A stretch of 64,000 nucleotides of DNA from Brachionus rotundiformis (lineage: Eukaryota; Rotifera; Eurotatoria; Ploima; Brachionidae): NCBI GenBank assembly GCA_016802295.1, contig JAESIW010000020.1, positions 3,145,964-3,209,963 of the forward strand. The letters are read 5' to 3'. This document shows positions 35,501 through 46,841 of the stretch, one piece after another. The notes under the pieces are model-generated. The model was not told the origin of the DNA, searched no databases, and was given only the letters and a program-made list of their open reading frames with translations. The translations under genes were made by a program, and so were the position numbers. Every line of letters starts with the position of its first letter. Positions within the stretch are counted from its first letter, which is position 1.

Positions 35501-35926
35501 AGTTATTGTTTTTTTAATTTTATTTTTATATAGTCAATGGGTAGAAAATTGGATGCAGATGTCTTCAATTCGAATAGAGCAAACATCACCAGCATTCGTT
35601 TTCCAATTCCAGTGAATAAAGAAAGTGATTATGAAAACTCGTTTAAAAGTGCCGAACAAAGAATTAAAAAAAATAAAAAATACCTGAAAAAGGCCAATGA
35701 TTACTGTATTCATTTCCCAATTAGTTCAACTGACTCATCTGCCATTAATTCTCCAGCCTTTGCTGCTTCAAGGAAAAAAAATCAACCTTTTATAATAAAG
35801 AATAACGTGAATAATTCGGATAATTTATTTAGTACTGATAAGAACACTTTCAAAGATTTTGACTCACTTTGTGATATTAACAGTCAAACTGAGTCAATTT
35901 TGCTAAACTCATATAAACTAGTTTAA
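32550..35926 (+). CDS. unrecognised disordered protein, 770 residues
   Basis: Two exons (32550-34469 and 35534-35926) join in phase 0 over a 1.06-kb intron. I do not recognise the family. The start is the ATG of MPPDSKSSLG; the frame is open a few codons upstream but has no other ATG. The protein is Ser/Lys/Asn/Glu-rich and looks largely disordered. Its most ordered-looking part is near residues 90-140 (SYKHLKEIITEANESW, then FFLPLIHLGNIDP). Other marks are an acidic run KYEDEEEEDE, poly-Ser blocks, a compact Cys cluster HCCCCKCSC near residue 470, and a following TTTTTT run. Many Ser-Pro and Arg-rich sites suggest phosphorylation and a cytoskeletal or nuclear scaffold, but this is a guess. 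The intron contains a LINE-tail relic. Confidence 0.8.
35268..35335 (+). mobile_element. LINE 3'-tail relic inside an intron
   Basis: GAGCTACCATAGGTGACATC..., then GTTGCTTTAGCTTATATATT and a (ATT/ACT)n tail, the same order as the relics at 8075-8150 and 49228-49298 (opposite strand). Some of the preceding 250 bp, which is richer in G+C than the surrounding intron, may belong to the same insertion. Confidence 0.5.
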
Positions 35927-36200
35927 ATTGTTTTTTTTATGTCTATTAAATGAGGTGCTTATGTAAAATATTGTTATTTTTTCTATAATCCCTGTCGCCG
36001 AGCTATGAATTATTTTTACTTTTTTAATACAATTTAATTAATAAATTTTCAAAACGTTCTAGAAATTATTAAACCAATTGTATATAAAAATAATTTATTT
36101 AGAAAGTAGCTTTAAACCTACCAACAAAAAAATAAAAAAAATTTTTTTATAATAAAAAAATATTTCCAATAATACATAAAAATAATTATTAGAAAGATGC
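35927..36200. other. spacer after the 32550 gene
   Basis: A/T-rich; expected to contain its 3' UTR. No feature recognised. Confidence 0.4.
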
Positions 36201-37480
36201 TATTTGAGATTAATGTTGGGATACTAAACCGGTCAAACTGTTGACGGGCGGTCATTTGGCTGGTAAGCTAAACGGTACAAATTTAAAATCATAAAAAATT
36301 ACGGATGGTCTTAAATAATTTTTAAATTATTTTTTTAATTTAATAATTATTTGAATAAATCTTTATATTTTTGCTGATTTTTTAAATTTAATAAAATATC
36401 TTTTTTTAATCGTTTAAAATTATGTATATCCCTGATTTAAGACCGCCTTCCAACTTATTCGGTTATAGATTTGGACTGCAGAATGAACCGGATTCGTCTG
36501 GCCGCATCCAACACAAATTGAAATGGTTAGCTCCTCATTTATTAAAATATTATATTTAATAATTTTTAGTTTTATCAAGTTTTATCAAATTTTATTTGAA
36601 TATTTAGAAGAATAATTTGAGTTCAGTCTCAAGCTGTTTGAATGACCTTAATTCTTCCTTTCAGTCCCATGATGGTTAATAAAAAATATAAATAAAATTT
36701 GTTTTATTTTAATATAGAGATTAATTTATGGTCAATTTTTAAAGGTAAATCCGTTTCTCAAAAGCGTGAAGATGCGTCAGACTTGTATGTGGTGATAATA
36801 AATAATATAGTTTGGGAGCCCACCACGAAAACATGTCAAAAATGATTTTGCTGGAATAGGTCAGTAAATCCAAGTCAAGATGGTAAGCTGAGAATAATTA
36901 AAATAGATTTAAAGAATACCAGAAAGAGGGAAAATGGTGCATTAATTTTAGAAAGCAATTGTGAAATACCGGCATTGTGACATATTTGTAGTGTTTTGGA
37001 AAGTTCCAGAGTTCTAAGACTAGATTTGGATGATATACTCTTTGTATTAGTTGATAAATTTTTTCATGATAATTTTTGGACCTTTCCAAAAAAAGGAATC
37101 AAATTTTTAAAATTTTGAATTGTTTTTATGCTCCACAATTCAGTATCAAAATCCTCTGTAAAAAATAATATGGCAAAATTTTTAATTTTAATAAAAAATG
37201 TATTGAAGCAACAACAAATAATTTAAAAAGTACTTTTAAAGTATTCTTAAAATTAGATGATGAATAATTGTTTTTCTGTGATCCAGACTTCCCAATAATT
37301 GAAACAGAGCCAGAGAGAGCGAAACGGACAGACAGGTTCCCAAAATGAAGAAGATGCCATTCAAGTCAATCAACTTAGTTTTGTAAATTTATGTTTAACA
37401 GAATATCCAAATAGAATTTATGAGACAAAATGTATCAAAAATTAACAACCTTCATGAATCATTCATGAATGAATTCTAGA
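36200..37480. pseudogene. coding-like patches, possible receptor pseudogene or unmodelled small gene
   Basis: Four patches are clearly richer in G+C than their surroundings: about 36215-36257, 36424-36527, 36745-36880 and 37275-37370. Each is open in at least one frame, but I could not join them into one gene. On the minus strand 37370-37275 reads LIDLNGIFFILGTCLS followed by VSLSLALFQLLGSLD, a hydrophobic segment resembling the last membrane helix (M4, pattern GvFfiL..G) of ionotropic glutamate receptors. On the plus strand 36424-36527 reads MYIPDLRPPSNLFGYRFG and on to a possible donor. The strands conflict, which suggests a rearranged pseudogene or two small genes. Confidence 0.3.
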
Positions 37481-37599
37481 ATTGGAATATTTTTTTGATC
37501 TACATAAAAATATTTATGATAACCGAAAATAATGTTTTTATATCTGAAAAATTTTCTTTGTATACTATTAAATAAATTAAATGATTTGTTAAAGAAATA

Positions 37600-37836
37600 A
37601 AATTCTAGAGTATACAATTTACATTTCCTAAGTGCCCCCAAAATCAAAAAGTTATTATTTAATTTACACAAATAAGTACCCTTAGATGATTGAAAATTTT
37701 CTTCAGATTGAATATTTTATAAAGATTTAAGTGAGCTTTACAAGAAAGCAATATAGATAGAAATAACCCACTTTTGATTAGCTTTAAAAATAGGGGTCTT
37801 AGAGGGGCACTTATTTGCAAGGGAATACAGTACATT
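37600..37836. mobile_element. possible MITE with inverted ends
   Basis: Plus-strand CAAATAAGTACCCTTAGA at 37670-37687 is matched in inverted form by TCTTAGAGGGGCACTTATTTG at 37798-37818. A further AAGTGCCCCC occurs at 37630-37639. The outer end GGGAATACAGTA (to about 37832) resembles Tc1/mariner or pogo termini. No transposase is present and the left end is degraded. Confidence 0.35.
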
Positions 37837-39605
37837 TTAAATCTGTGACAAACAAAATATTTAGTTTCTTTGGATCTTTTTACTTATAGGTCATTACAAT
37901 CTGCTCCAAAGAAGTAAACTTATGTTACCTAGCTTATAGTTCAACGCCCAGTCTGTCTATGTTAACTTACTGAATTAATTTTTTTAATAATTTTTTTTTT
38001 AATATAATTTATTTATTTTCTTTAAAATAAATTATCAAGAGTCTTAAAAAATTTATTATTATTATTTTTTATTTTAAAAAAAACACCTATAGAATGATGA
38101 GGAGGCATCAAAAAAGAATTGGATACTTTTCTCGAAATATGCCATTTTAGAAAAAAAAAATCTGAAACACATTCAAAGTGAATATACATAGCTGCACAAA
38201 ATTATCTTTTAATCAAAGTTTTAAGCAGATTGAAATGGACCCAAACACTGATCCAAACATATATGACCACATATGAAATTTATGAACTAGTTTTGTGTCC
38301 TTTTAACTTTGAAAACTTTTTATATTTTCATTTGATAAACTAAAAGAACTTCAGATGATTCTGACTTCATATAATATTATTACATTGGAAAAACTTTAAA
38401 ACATTCACCAAAACATTTTTAAGTTTGAATCAAAATCTGTAAAAATTAAAGAAAAAAAATCTATTTAGATTTATCTGAAAAATTTTGTAATTTTTAATAA
38501 AAAGATTTAGAATTGCTTAAAGGCTTATCAATTTATCTTTGGGTAAAAATTTAAAAATACTATAATTATTTTATAATTAAAGTTAATTCGAATAGTTGAA
38601 GGTCTTTAATAATATTTCTAGATTTCTTTTTAAAATTTAAAAGACATTCACAAAGATTCGTCTTTGAAAACCTTGAAATTTTTGGTAATTTTTGTTAGTC
38701 TTTGAAAACAATATTTCCAAGTCTTTCTGCACAAAAAGCATTAAAATATTTTTATTATTTTTCAAGTTTTGAATTAATGTCTTTTATAAAAAGACATATT
38801 GACATATCTCTATTATTAATTATCATCTTCAAAAATAATTAATTATTAAATTGCATCTTCTTGAAATCTTACTTTATGAAAATGAATGTTAACTTTTGGT
38901 GAAAAAATTTAAAGTATAATCTATTTTTTATGATGTCTGACTATTTGAAAAATGCAGTGATATTTAGACTCATTATTTTGTCAATTGTGTAATTTTAAAA
39001 ATATTTTATAAGAAACAATTTTGGTAACCGTAAAACCTTGTGAATTCCCTCACGTGTTACTTAATTTAAATAATGAATCACTTTTATTTAATGAGTTTTT
39101 TAAAAGATTTTTCGAATAGTAATAAAATTTTGTAATTTAAAAATTGATAAATTTTAATGATTTACTATTATAATTTTAAAATATATTAATCATTCATTTC
39201 GATTTTTGGAAATTTTATTTTATACATAATTAAAATTTTCTCTTTCTCATGTACGTGTTTATGTATTTTTTAACCGGAAATTAAAAAAACAAAAACTTTT
39301 CGAGTGTGATTTTCATGCTCTCTTAATTATTTGATTGAATAAAAATTATTTTTTAAATTGAGAATATTTAGATTCTAATCTAAAAAATTAGATTATTTAC
39401 TTATTTGCTAATATGAGCATAAAAAATCCTTTATTAAGATAATTAAAAATGAAATGGCTGATGAATTTTAATTATTATATTAAATTTTTAATTCAGATTG
39501 TTTATTACAAAAAAAAAAGAAACGATTATTTAAAAATTTAATTGAAAATTTTAAATTAGAGCCATAAAAATAGATATAATTTAATAAATTTAAAATATAA
39601 AATAA
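37837..39605. other. gene-free A/T-rich stretch
   Basis: No supported gene on either strand. Short frames near 38090 and 38230 are interrupted and show no similarity I recognise. Right edge should contain the 3' UTR of the neuropeptide gene. Confidence 0.45.
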
Positions 39606-40226
39606 TTATTTTTTTTCCTTATATTTCTCCGATAATCTATTCAATAGTCTTAGAAGTAGAACTTTCTGCTTTCGGCTCAAGTATTCATCATATTCATCTG
39701 AACTAGGGTTGCTGTAAATGGGCTCGTAGTCTACATAATCAAGTGGCTTGGCATCAAAAAGTTTCAGATCGCTTTTTTTATATTCTCTATTATTTTTATT
39801 TGATTGAATATCTGATAGAATGCGATCAATCAGGCTTGTTTTGTCTTGATGGTCTTTACCAACTGGAATCTCGTCCATGTCAAAAGACCTCTTTCCCCCA
39901 CCGGCAAAAGCGCCCATGCAAGCCATATGAAGTGGAAAATTTCTATGAGAAAAGCATTTATTTAAATAATTAGTTATTAAAAAAATATACCGGCAGAAAG
40001 TCTCAAATTTTTTATAACCAACAAATCTTGATTCTAAACTATTTACTGGCATCACAAATAACAACAAGCAAATAACCATCTTATTTAATTTCAAAACCGA
40101 GGTCAAGCCTCCAAGCTTGATCATTCTTTTTGCAGGGGCTTTTTGAATGCCAGTCCGATTGCTATTGATTTGATTTGGCATTGAATTTTTGTTTGAAAAA
40201 ATTGACTGATTTTCTTCAAATTTCAT
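39606..40226 (-). CDS. elevenin-like neuropeptide precursor
   Basis: Two exons (40226-39991 and 39942-39606) join over a 48-bp intron, giving up to 190 residues. A hydrophobic signal core MVICLLLFVMPVNS begins at about residue 50, so translation may really start at an internal ATG (MIKLGG... or MVICLL...). After it comes a peptide with Cys78 and Cys87, CRNFPLHMAC, then MGAFAGGG and a dibasic KR cleavage site. A C-x8-C loop followed by G-x-x-A and KR is the layout of elevenin, a protostome neuropeptide with one disulfide (typical CRxxxxxPxCRGxxA). The usual CRG is CMG here and the gene would end in Gly residues that could be amidated. The rest is acidic spacer. Acts after secretion through a G-protein-coupled receptor if the assignment holds. 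Confidence 0.6.
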   Translation of the reverse strand: MKFEENQSIFSNKNSMPNQINSNRTGIQKAPAKRMIKLGGLTSVLKLNKMVICLLLFVMPVNSLESRFVGYKKFETFCRYIFLITNYLNKCFSHRNFPLHMACMGAFAGGGKRSFDMDEIPVGKDHQDKTSLIDRILSDIQSNKNNREYKKSDLKLFDAKPLDYVDYEPIYSNPSSDEYDEYLSRKQKVLLLRLLNRLSEKYKEKK

Positions 40227-42227
40227 TTTCTAAATTAAAATTTGTTTAATTTTAACAAGATTAAAAATAATGATCAATGATCGGCTTGGTTGAATTTAAA
40301 TAAATTCACCCTAATTTACCATCTAGACTAGTAATTTTGGTTTTAATCAAATAGGTAGACACCTTAAGCACTTTTTCGAGTGTAATTTCAATCCTTACAA
40401 ACAAAATTAAAAGCCTATTACTCCCTAAAATTATAATGAATTTGAACGGAAGTCGACATTTATTCTAATTAAGTTTATGAGGAGAAAAAACTTTTTCTTA
40501 CCACTAATAAAGGATTTATTTAAAAAAGAAATTCCAACAATATTACTAGGGTTATATCACTTGAAAATAATGAAATAAATGCTTCTAATAATCACAATGA
40601 CGTAAAGAATTTTTTTCTAATTATTCAAACGTAAGATAAATTTCAAAATAAGTAAACAAATTAAGTCTAAATTTTACGAAAATATTTATATCTGAATAAA
40701 TCAGAAATGAACAAACATTACTAAACAGTTGTGAAATAACCTTTGGCTAAAAATAAGTATTAGCTCATTCTTGTTTAAAATAATTTGAATATAAATAAGA
40801 CTTAAAACCTAGGTTACAGAAAACCATAAGATTGTCACTTGGTGAGATTCTTTTATTAAATTTAAATTTTTTTTTTTCAAATTTTGGATAGAAAAACAAC
40901 GAAAGGCAAAAAAAATATTCTAAATGATTTTTAATCCAATTATTAACCAAACTTGAAAAAATTTTTATTTCAAAGGTATTTTAAACAAAAATTTGAATAT
41001 CATGTTTGACTTTTGCGTTAATTTGATTAACTATTTGAATACCTTTGTAAACAAAACCGGATTAGAAATTAAATGACTTTTAGAAAGAAAAGTTAATTTC
41101 TAGAAACTTTAAATACTTTGGTTGTCATCTGGTAAAGGGTTAAATTAAAAAAAAAACCTAGGACAAATAATTTAAATTTAATGAGTATTTCAGACTTTTA
41201 ATTACTTAAGAAACAAAAAGCCTAAAATTTAAATTGTTAGAGTTCAAAAAGATTCATTTTATAATTTTTCTTAAATAAAAAAAATATTTTTATAAGTCTT
41301 TGTTTATGTCTTGTATTTGATGTTAAAATGTGTCAAGTAAATTTTATCAAAAAGAAAATATTCGGTTTTCCGAACTAGATTTTTATGAAATGAAAATTGT
41401 TATGAAACTAAAATCTTATCACCTTTTAGAAGAGGCTATTCACACAGACTAAAAAATAACTCGGGGCTAATAGTTTTCTACAATTATTATTTTTAAACTC
41501 ATTGAAGCAGTTCGTTGTGTTAGAATGTGTATGACTTTGGTTACTTTTTATACTAGTTAAAAATGATTTATTCATTATCGAGAAAAAAATTAAATTAAAA
41601 AAAAATAAATTTCACTCATTTAACTAAAGCCGATATATCGTAAAAAAAACTAGACTTGGATGAATTTATAGCTTTTAAATGAAATTAAAATTATTAAAGT
41701 TTATCTTAATCAGTTTGCTAAAGAAGTGATCGAAATGCCTTTTGGTCAATTGGATTCACCATTGTCATATTTCGGCTAATTAGTATTTGAATAATCAAGA
41801 TAAAATGATGACTAATTTTGCTTTGTATTTTTTTGTCCAAATTTTAAAACTTATCAAATATTAATGTTAAATTTTAGTAATTAAATTTTTATACCAAATA
41901 TGTTATTCATTAATTTTGAACTTTATTTAGATGAAAAATTTTGCATTTATTTTACTAATTATTACTCATAATAGACCGCCGTCATGATAGCTAGATTTGC
42001 TCGAATATTTAGCTAACTTGCTCCTACTTTTTAATTAGATTAATTCCGAACTGATCTTTGAAAGTTTAAATATTTTCTTAAACAAACAAAAATTTAAATT
42101 ATTTTAAAACACAAAAAAACCAAACTCAAATTATGAGTTTTTTTATATATGTGCTTTTTTTATTTTTATTAAAAAAAAATTAAATTCTTGTCATATAATA
42201 GAACATGACGCAAAGCATGGCTAAGTC
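40227..42227. other. 2-kb gene-free stretch
   Basis: A/T-rich spacer between divergently transcribed neuropeptide and two-TM genes. A 61-codon minus-strand frame at 40765-40950 has the composition of random A/T-rich sequence and was not accepted. Confidence 0.45.
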
Positions 42228-43384
42228 ATGAACGCTTTCGTCAAGAAAGTCTACAAAAATTTTCATTCGTTTGAGTCTGAATTAAAATTCATGCTCATGG
42301 ATTCCAATGGACTTGGTAAGGGGGAACGAAAAATGTAAATTAAGTGCCAATTAGGTGCTGAAATTTATTGCTTAGTACATATTAGAATTTTAATATTTAA
42401 ATTTTCCAATAAACAAAATAAGGATTTAAAAAAAATTAATTCTATTTACCCAATTAGTTGGTAATTTCTTAATAATCGATCTTATTCACTTTGTTTAACT
42501 AATGAATTAATTTTGACGCACAATTCCTAGTCAATGAAAAAAATGTTTTTTTATATTCTTAAATGAGTAAAACTTTTCCAAGGATACTTCCGAAAAAATT
42601 ATTTTATTTTAAGTTAAAAATAAAAAAAATAGCTATAATGAAAAATGCTAAGCAAAACAACAAATAAAGTTCCCATTCAAAATGATGAATTCGTAGAGAC
42701 CAAATTTGACTCATCGCCAAAAAGGTTTTCGGCTAAGACAAATGGTATCAAAGTGGTATCGAGTAGCCTTAGTAAAGAAAATTTGGCCCAAATAGACGAG
42801 TAGTAATTTTTTTTTTTCTGAATGATCTTAGGTTCTAATTTTTGCCAAAAAGCATTGATAAAACTCATGAAAATGGAAATTACAAATATTATATTCTGAC
42901 TTTTGGGGGCATAGCTTGCCTAATGTTTATCCTGAGTAAGAATTATGAATTAAATATTCTTTAATTTGATCTAAGCTATCTAAGTTTTTATGACCGGAGA
43001 CAAGAGCTCGTACTATAAGGATCTAGATTTAAAAATATCAAAAACAGAATGTTTGATTCATCTAAAAGAAATCATGAAAAGCTTAAATAAATGTAAGCCA
43101 AGTATCCAAACTAGATCATTGTTAAAGTTAACTTTTAATTTTAAGCCATCGATTTGACTTCATTGATTATTCTATTTCTACTTATGTTTATTTTGGCTAA
43201 TAATGTTTTGATGATGATTAGGCTAAAAAATTTTGTAGAGAAACGTTTTAAAAAAAATGAACTTGTCTTAAAATATTATGTCATAAAAAATTTAGTTGGC
43301 GAGAAAAAAACCTTGAGAGAGTCCAGGATAAGTGTTATACAGGAAAAAAAGGCGAAAAAAAATTCCATCTCTCACAAAATTTGA
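42228..43384 (+). CDS. unknown protein with two membrane segments
   Basis: Five exons (42228-42315, 42670-42799, 42853-42935, 42985-43092, 43146-43384) with GT-AG borders keep frame for 215 residues. Exon 1 (MNAFVKKVYKNFHSFESE...) is a G+C-richer patch ending in a good donor GTAAGG. If it is wrong, the gene starts at the ATG at 42645 and encodes 194 residues. Two hydrophobic segments are visible: YYILTFGGIACLMFILIFM and LTSLIILFLLMFILANNVLMM. A basic C-terminal tail follows (VEKRFKKNELVLKYY...EKKAKKN). No signal peptide. The layout suggests an endomembrane hairpin or two-pass protein. I do not recognise the family. It converges on URI1 with 177 bp between stop codons. Confidence 0.65.
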
Positions 43385-43561
43385 TTACATATTAAAAACA
43401 TAAAATTTAATTTGTTTTTTTGTTCAAATAAATATATTTCTCTTATAATTAATGTTGAAAAAACCAACTTCCTCTATTAAAATGCTTATATTTTAAAACT
43501 ATATAGTGATTAATTAATTGTTGGTAAAAAATAAAATGGATTCAATAGTTTTAATCAAATT

Positions 43562-44970
43562 TTATTTATTTTGACTGAATTTAGAAGCTTTAAATTTTGA
43601 TACGGGCTTAGTGCGTTCTAATTCACTTTTTTCACTTAAAATCACGGAAACATTTTTTTCAACTATTTCTCCAGTAAAAGCTTTAAGCGGTTCAAATTTT
43701 TCCATGTTGGCATTTTTTGCCTCTGTTTTAACACATTCTGGTTCCAGAGACTGCTGTTGAGAATTAAATGAAGCTGTCTTTTTCAAAATAGACTTTGGCT
43801 TATAAAATGTGTTGTATATATCTGCTGGTGAATTTATTTCAGGCTTATCTCTGGAAAATTTTAATTTTCTATCCTGTTCTTTGGTAGATTCGTCTGTGGT
43901 ATGTTTTATCTGGATTCGAATTGGTTCCACAGATTTGCTCGATTCTTCTTCTGTTCCACTACTTTCTGTCTCACTAAATTCGTCGTCCTCTTCCTCTTCT
44001 TCTAGGATCTCGACAGTTTCGCTTTCGGTTTTATTATCTGACCATTTGACTTGTTTTTTTAATTTTTTTTCAATTTTTAGATTATTTTCTCTATCTATTC
44101 CTCGATCATATTGCTCCATTAGATCCCTTAGGTTATCTTCTTGATCAAATTTTTGTCCAGAATCCAATTCTTTGATGTCTGATTCAAGTTTCAGCATAAA
44201 ATTTTCACTACTGCTCCCATCATCAAGGTTTTCCTCTTCGTCCTCTTCTTCAATCGGTTCAGCTACACTTGTTGACCTGTAGAGACTCTTCAAATCCTGT
44301 TTCATCTCAGATTCTATTTCGAGTGAGGTTTTCAAGGCCTTTTCTTGCAATTTGCGCCGTAGCTCTTTCTTTTCTTCTTGGGAAAGGCTTTTTTTTGGTA
44401 GATTGGTCTTTATCTCCTCGTATTTTTCCTCTATATTTACATATTGTCCTTTTTCCTAAAAATCTTATTAAAATTTTGCCTTTAAAGCAATTAAAAAAGT
44501 TTACCTTGAGTAAATTTTGGGTCCAATTTATTTGTTCGGTAAGATTCTTCTTTTCTTTGTCAAGATCTTGAAGAAAACTATCAATGTTTTTCAGTCTACG
44601 GTCAATAACATCACAAGCTTGTTTAGCAGATTTTTCAACAAACCAATTGTCCCCTAACAAAACGAGAATTTCATTTGTATTTATCAATCGTCCTTGCATA
44701 AAAGCAACTTTGGAAACAGGAACAGTAACTTGGTACCTGAGCTCATGGGGCAAAATGTCAAGACGTGATTTTAAGGTCAAATAGTCATCTTTGAATTTTT
44801 GCCAATTGTTTATTTTTTGAATACATAATTGCATATACTTTAAATTTAATCTTAAATTTAATTTGGTTTAAATTTTTTATTTTTAAGTGTACATTTTCTT
44901 GTTCTTTCTGAAGTCTGATAAAATGTTCCAATTTATCAAAATTTCCGGACATTCTAGCAAAAAGTTTCAA
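43562..44970 (-). CDS. URI1: URI1, unconventional prefoldin RPB5 interactor
   Basis: URI1 is an alpha-class prefoldin in the R2TP/prefoldin-like complex that assembles RNA polymerases through RPB5. Three exons (44970-44893, 44837-44505, 44455-43562) encode 434 residues against about 535 in human. The prefoldin domain (about 5-135) contains VSKVAFMQGRLINTNE and VLLGDNWFVEKSAKQA, near-diagnostic for URI. An acidic middle region follows (EEEDEEE, EEEEEDDEFSETE). The C-terminus keeps the conserved SPADIYNTF...PKSILKK box, FTGEIVEKNVSV and VSKFKASKF, the small motifs shared by all URI proteins. Start is the first ATG, MSGNFDKLEHF. Confidence 0.93.
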
Positions 44971-46841
44971 ATTTCTTTAAATTAATTTTAAAATGAAAAT
45001 TTATTGTATACAGATCTCGTGATCAAATTTTAAAGTGAATTCTCAAATAGTCTTTAATTCTTTTTTTTTACAGTATATTCGCAATTGTTTCAAAATTAAT
45101 TATAAAATATATAAAAATTATTTTGATGAATTTTATTTAAAAATATTGATTAAAATTTACATTCTATGTTTAGATTTTTAATTCTTGAACATCAAAATAA
45201 AGAGATCATCATAAATTCAAAGAGATGAACTTATAATAGATTTAGATTCCCTTAGAAATTAGAAAAAGTAAAATACTGATTAAAAAATATCTACATTGAT
45301 TATTAACTTGAAGCCAAAATATAAAAATACTTTTTAGAATAAATTGCTATTATAAATAAAATCAATTTGAATAATAATAATATGTCTTACATAAAACTGC
45401 TTGATTTTAAATTATTCAATAATTGAGTAATATTTAAAAGTGTATTTTTTTTGAACTTTGAAAAAATATTTCCGAGATTTTGACGACAAATACCCCAAAG
45501 AAATTTATATTTTATATTCTTATTTTTAAAAAACATATTGTTTAAAATGATGAAATAAAGATATTCCTGGTTTATGGACTTAGATAAACTTAGATTATTT
45601 ACTAAGGTTTTCTGTAATTAAAATGAATCAAGTGTTATTTTTAAATCATACAACAGCCAGAACTATTGATGATTTTCAATCGTTCAAAGCAAGATTCATA
45701 CTTGAATAGATATTTTGGCTTTTTCAAAAAAAATTCTAATTAAAAAAAATATTTTGGTAAAAAGTTTTAAAGCATAATTGCTTGCTTTTGATGTCTAACT
45801 ACTCAAAATATGCAAAGGTATTTAGACTCACCTAAATATTTAGTCAATTCTGTAATTTAAAATCAATTTACGAGGAATACTTTTTGGTTGCTGTAAAACC
45901 TTTTGAATTCTCCCATGAGTTTCTAAACTTAAAAAAATGTAAAATAGTCATTAAAAAATTATTCATTGTAATTTAATTCTTAAGAGATTTTGCTCATCTA
46001 AATAACACTTTCTACTTCATAAATTGAAAAATTTTAATAATTTACTTAAATTCATTAAACATATTAATCATTCTTTCCGATTGTCAACAATTATGTGAAT
46101 AAATTTTAATTTTTGATAAAAAATTAAGATATACAGGAAAGCAAAAAAAGTTTGTTTAAACCTCTCGTCAAAATGCAGAAAATCTGAATATTTTGGTATC
46201 GCTTATTTGGTGACCATAACATTCAATTAGGATAATAATAAGAGATTCTTAAAAAAATATTTAAATTTTAATATTGAATTTTCATGTTAAGAAAGGTAAC
46301 ATTAAGGAAATACTTGAATTATTTGGTAACTAGTTAAGAAAATTTTGCTTTCATTTGACAGAAGAAATATTTTTTTTGTGACTAAATATTAGAAAAGTTG
46401 ACAATTTGAATTAAATAATACCCTAAATGTAAATTATATATAATTACAAATTGCATTTCTACAAGATATTTTATATTCTTATAGTCAGTTAATACGTGTT
46501 AAATCCTTTTTAAAGTATACAAGTCATTCAATCTATTTTTTTAATTATTTTAAAATTAAAATTCTCGGTATAAAATAATAAATTAAAATTTAAAGAAAAA
46601 TATCTTCAATATCAAAAATTATTCGCCGTAAACTTAAAACTCTACATAATTGATAATCAAAATTAGAATTTCTCCCTTTTTTAAACTATTTGAATTTTAT
46701 ATCGTATGCATAACCATCATAAAATATTCCATAATTTATATCTTTGACTTAAAAAATTTTTAAAATAAAAATTAAAAAAAAATAGAAGCATAATTTAAAA
46801 TATTTTAGCAAAGTATTAAGAGTTCTCATTTTAGAAAAGAA
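44971..46841. other. 1.9-kb gene-free stretch
   Basis: Divergent spacer between URI1 and the GalNAc-transferase gene; promoters of both are expected here. No motif could be assigned with confidence. Confidence 0.45.

Noticed and set aside
36898..37089. 63-codon minus-strand frame with YHPNLVLELWNFPK
   Set aside because: Open but unsupported by similarity or splice context; part of the unresolved 36.2-37.4 kb patches and not called separately.
40765..40950. 61-codon minus-strand open frame
   Set aside because: Low-complexity Phe/Lys/Asn-rich frame with no coding bias against its surroundings.
42645..42799. Alternative first exon for the two-TM gene starting at ATG 42645
   Set aside because: Possible, but the upstream G+C-richer exon at 42228-42315 with a good donor joins in frame to 42670, so the longer model is preferred.
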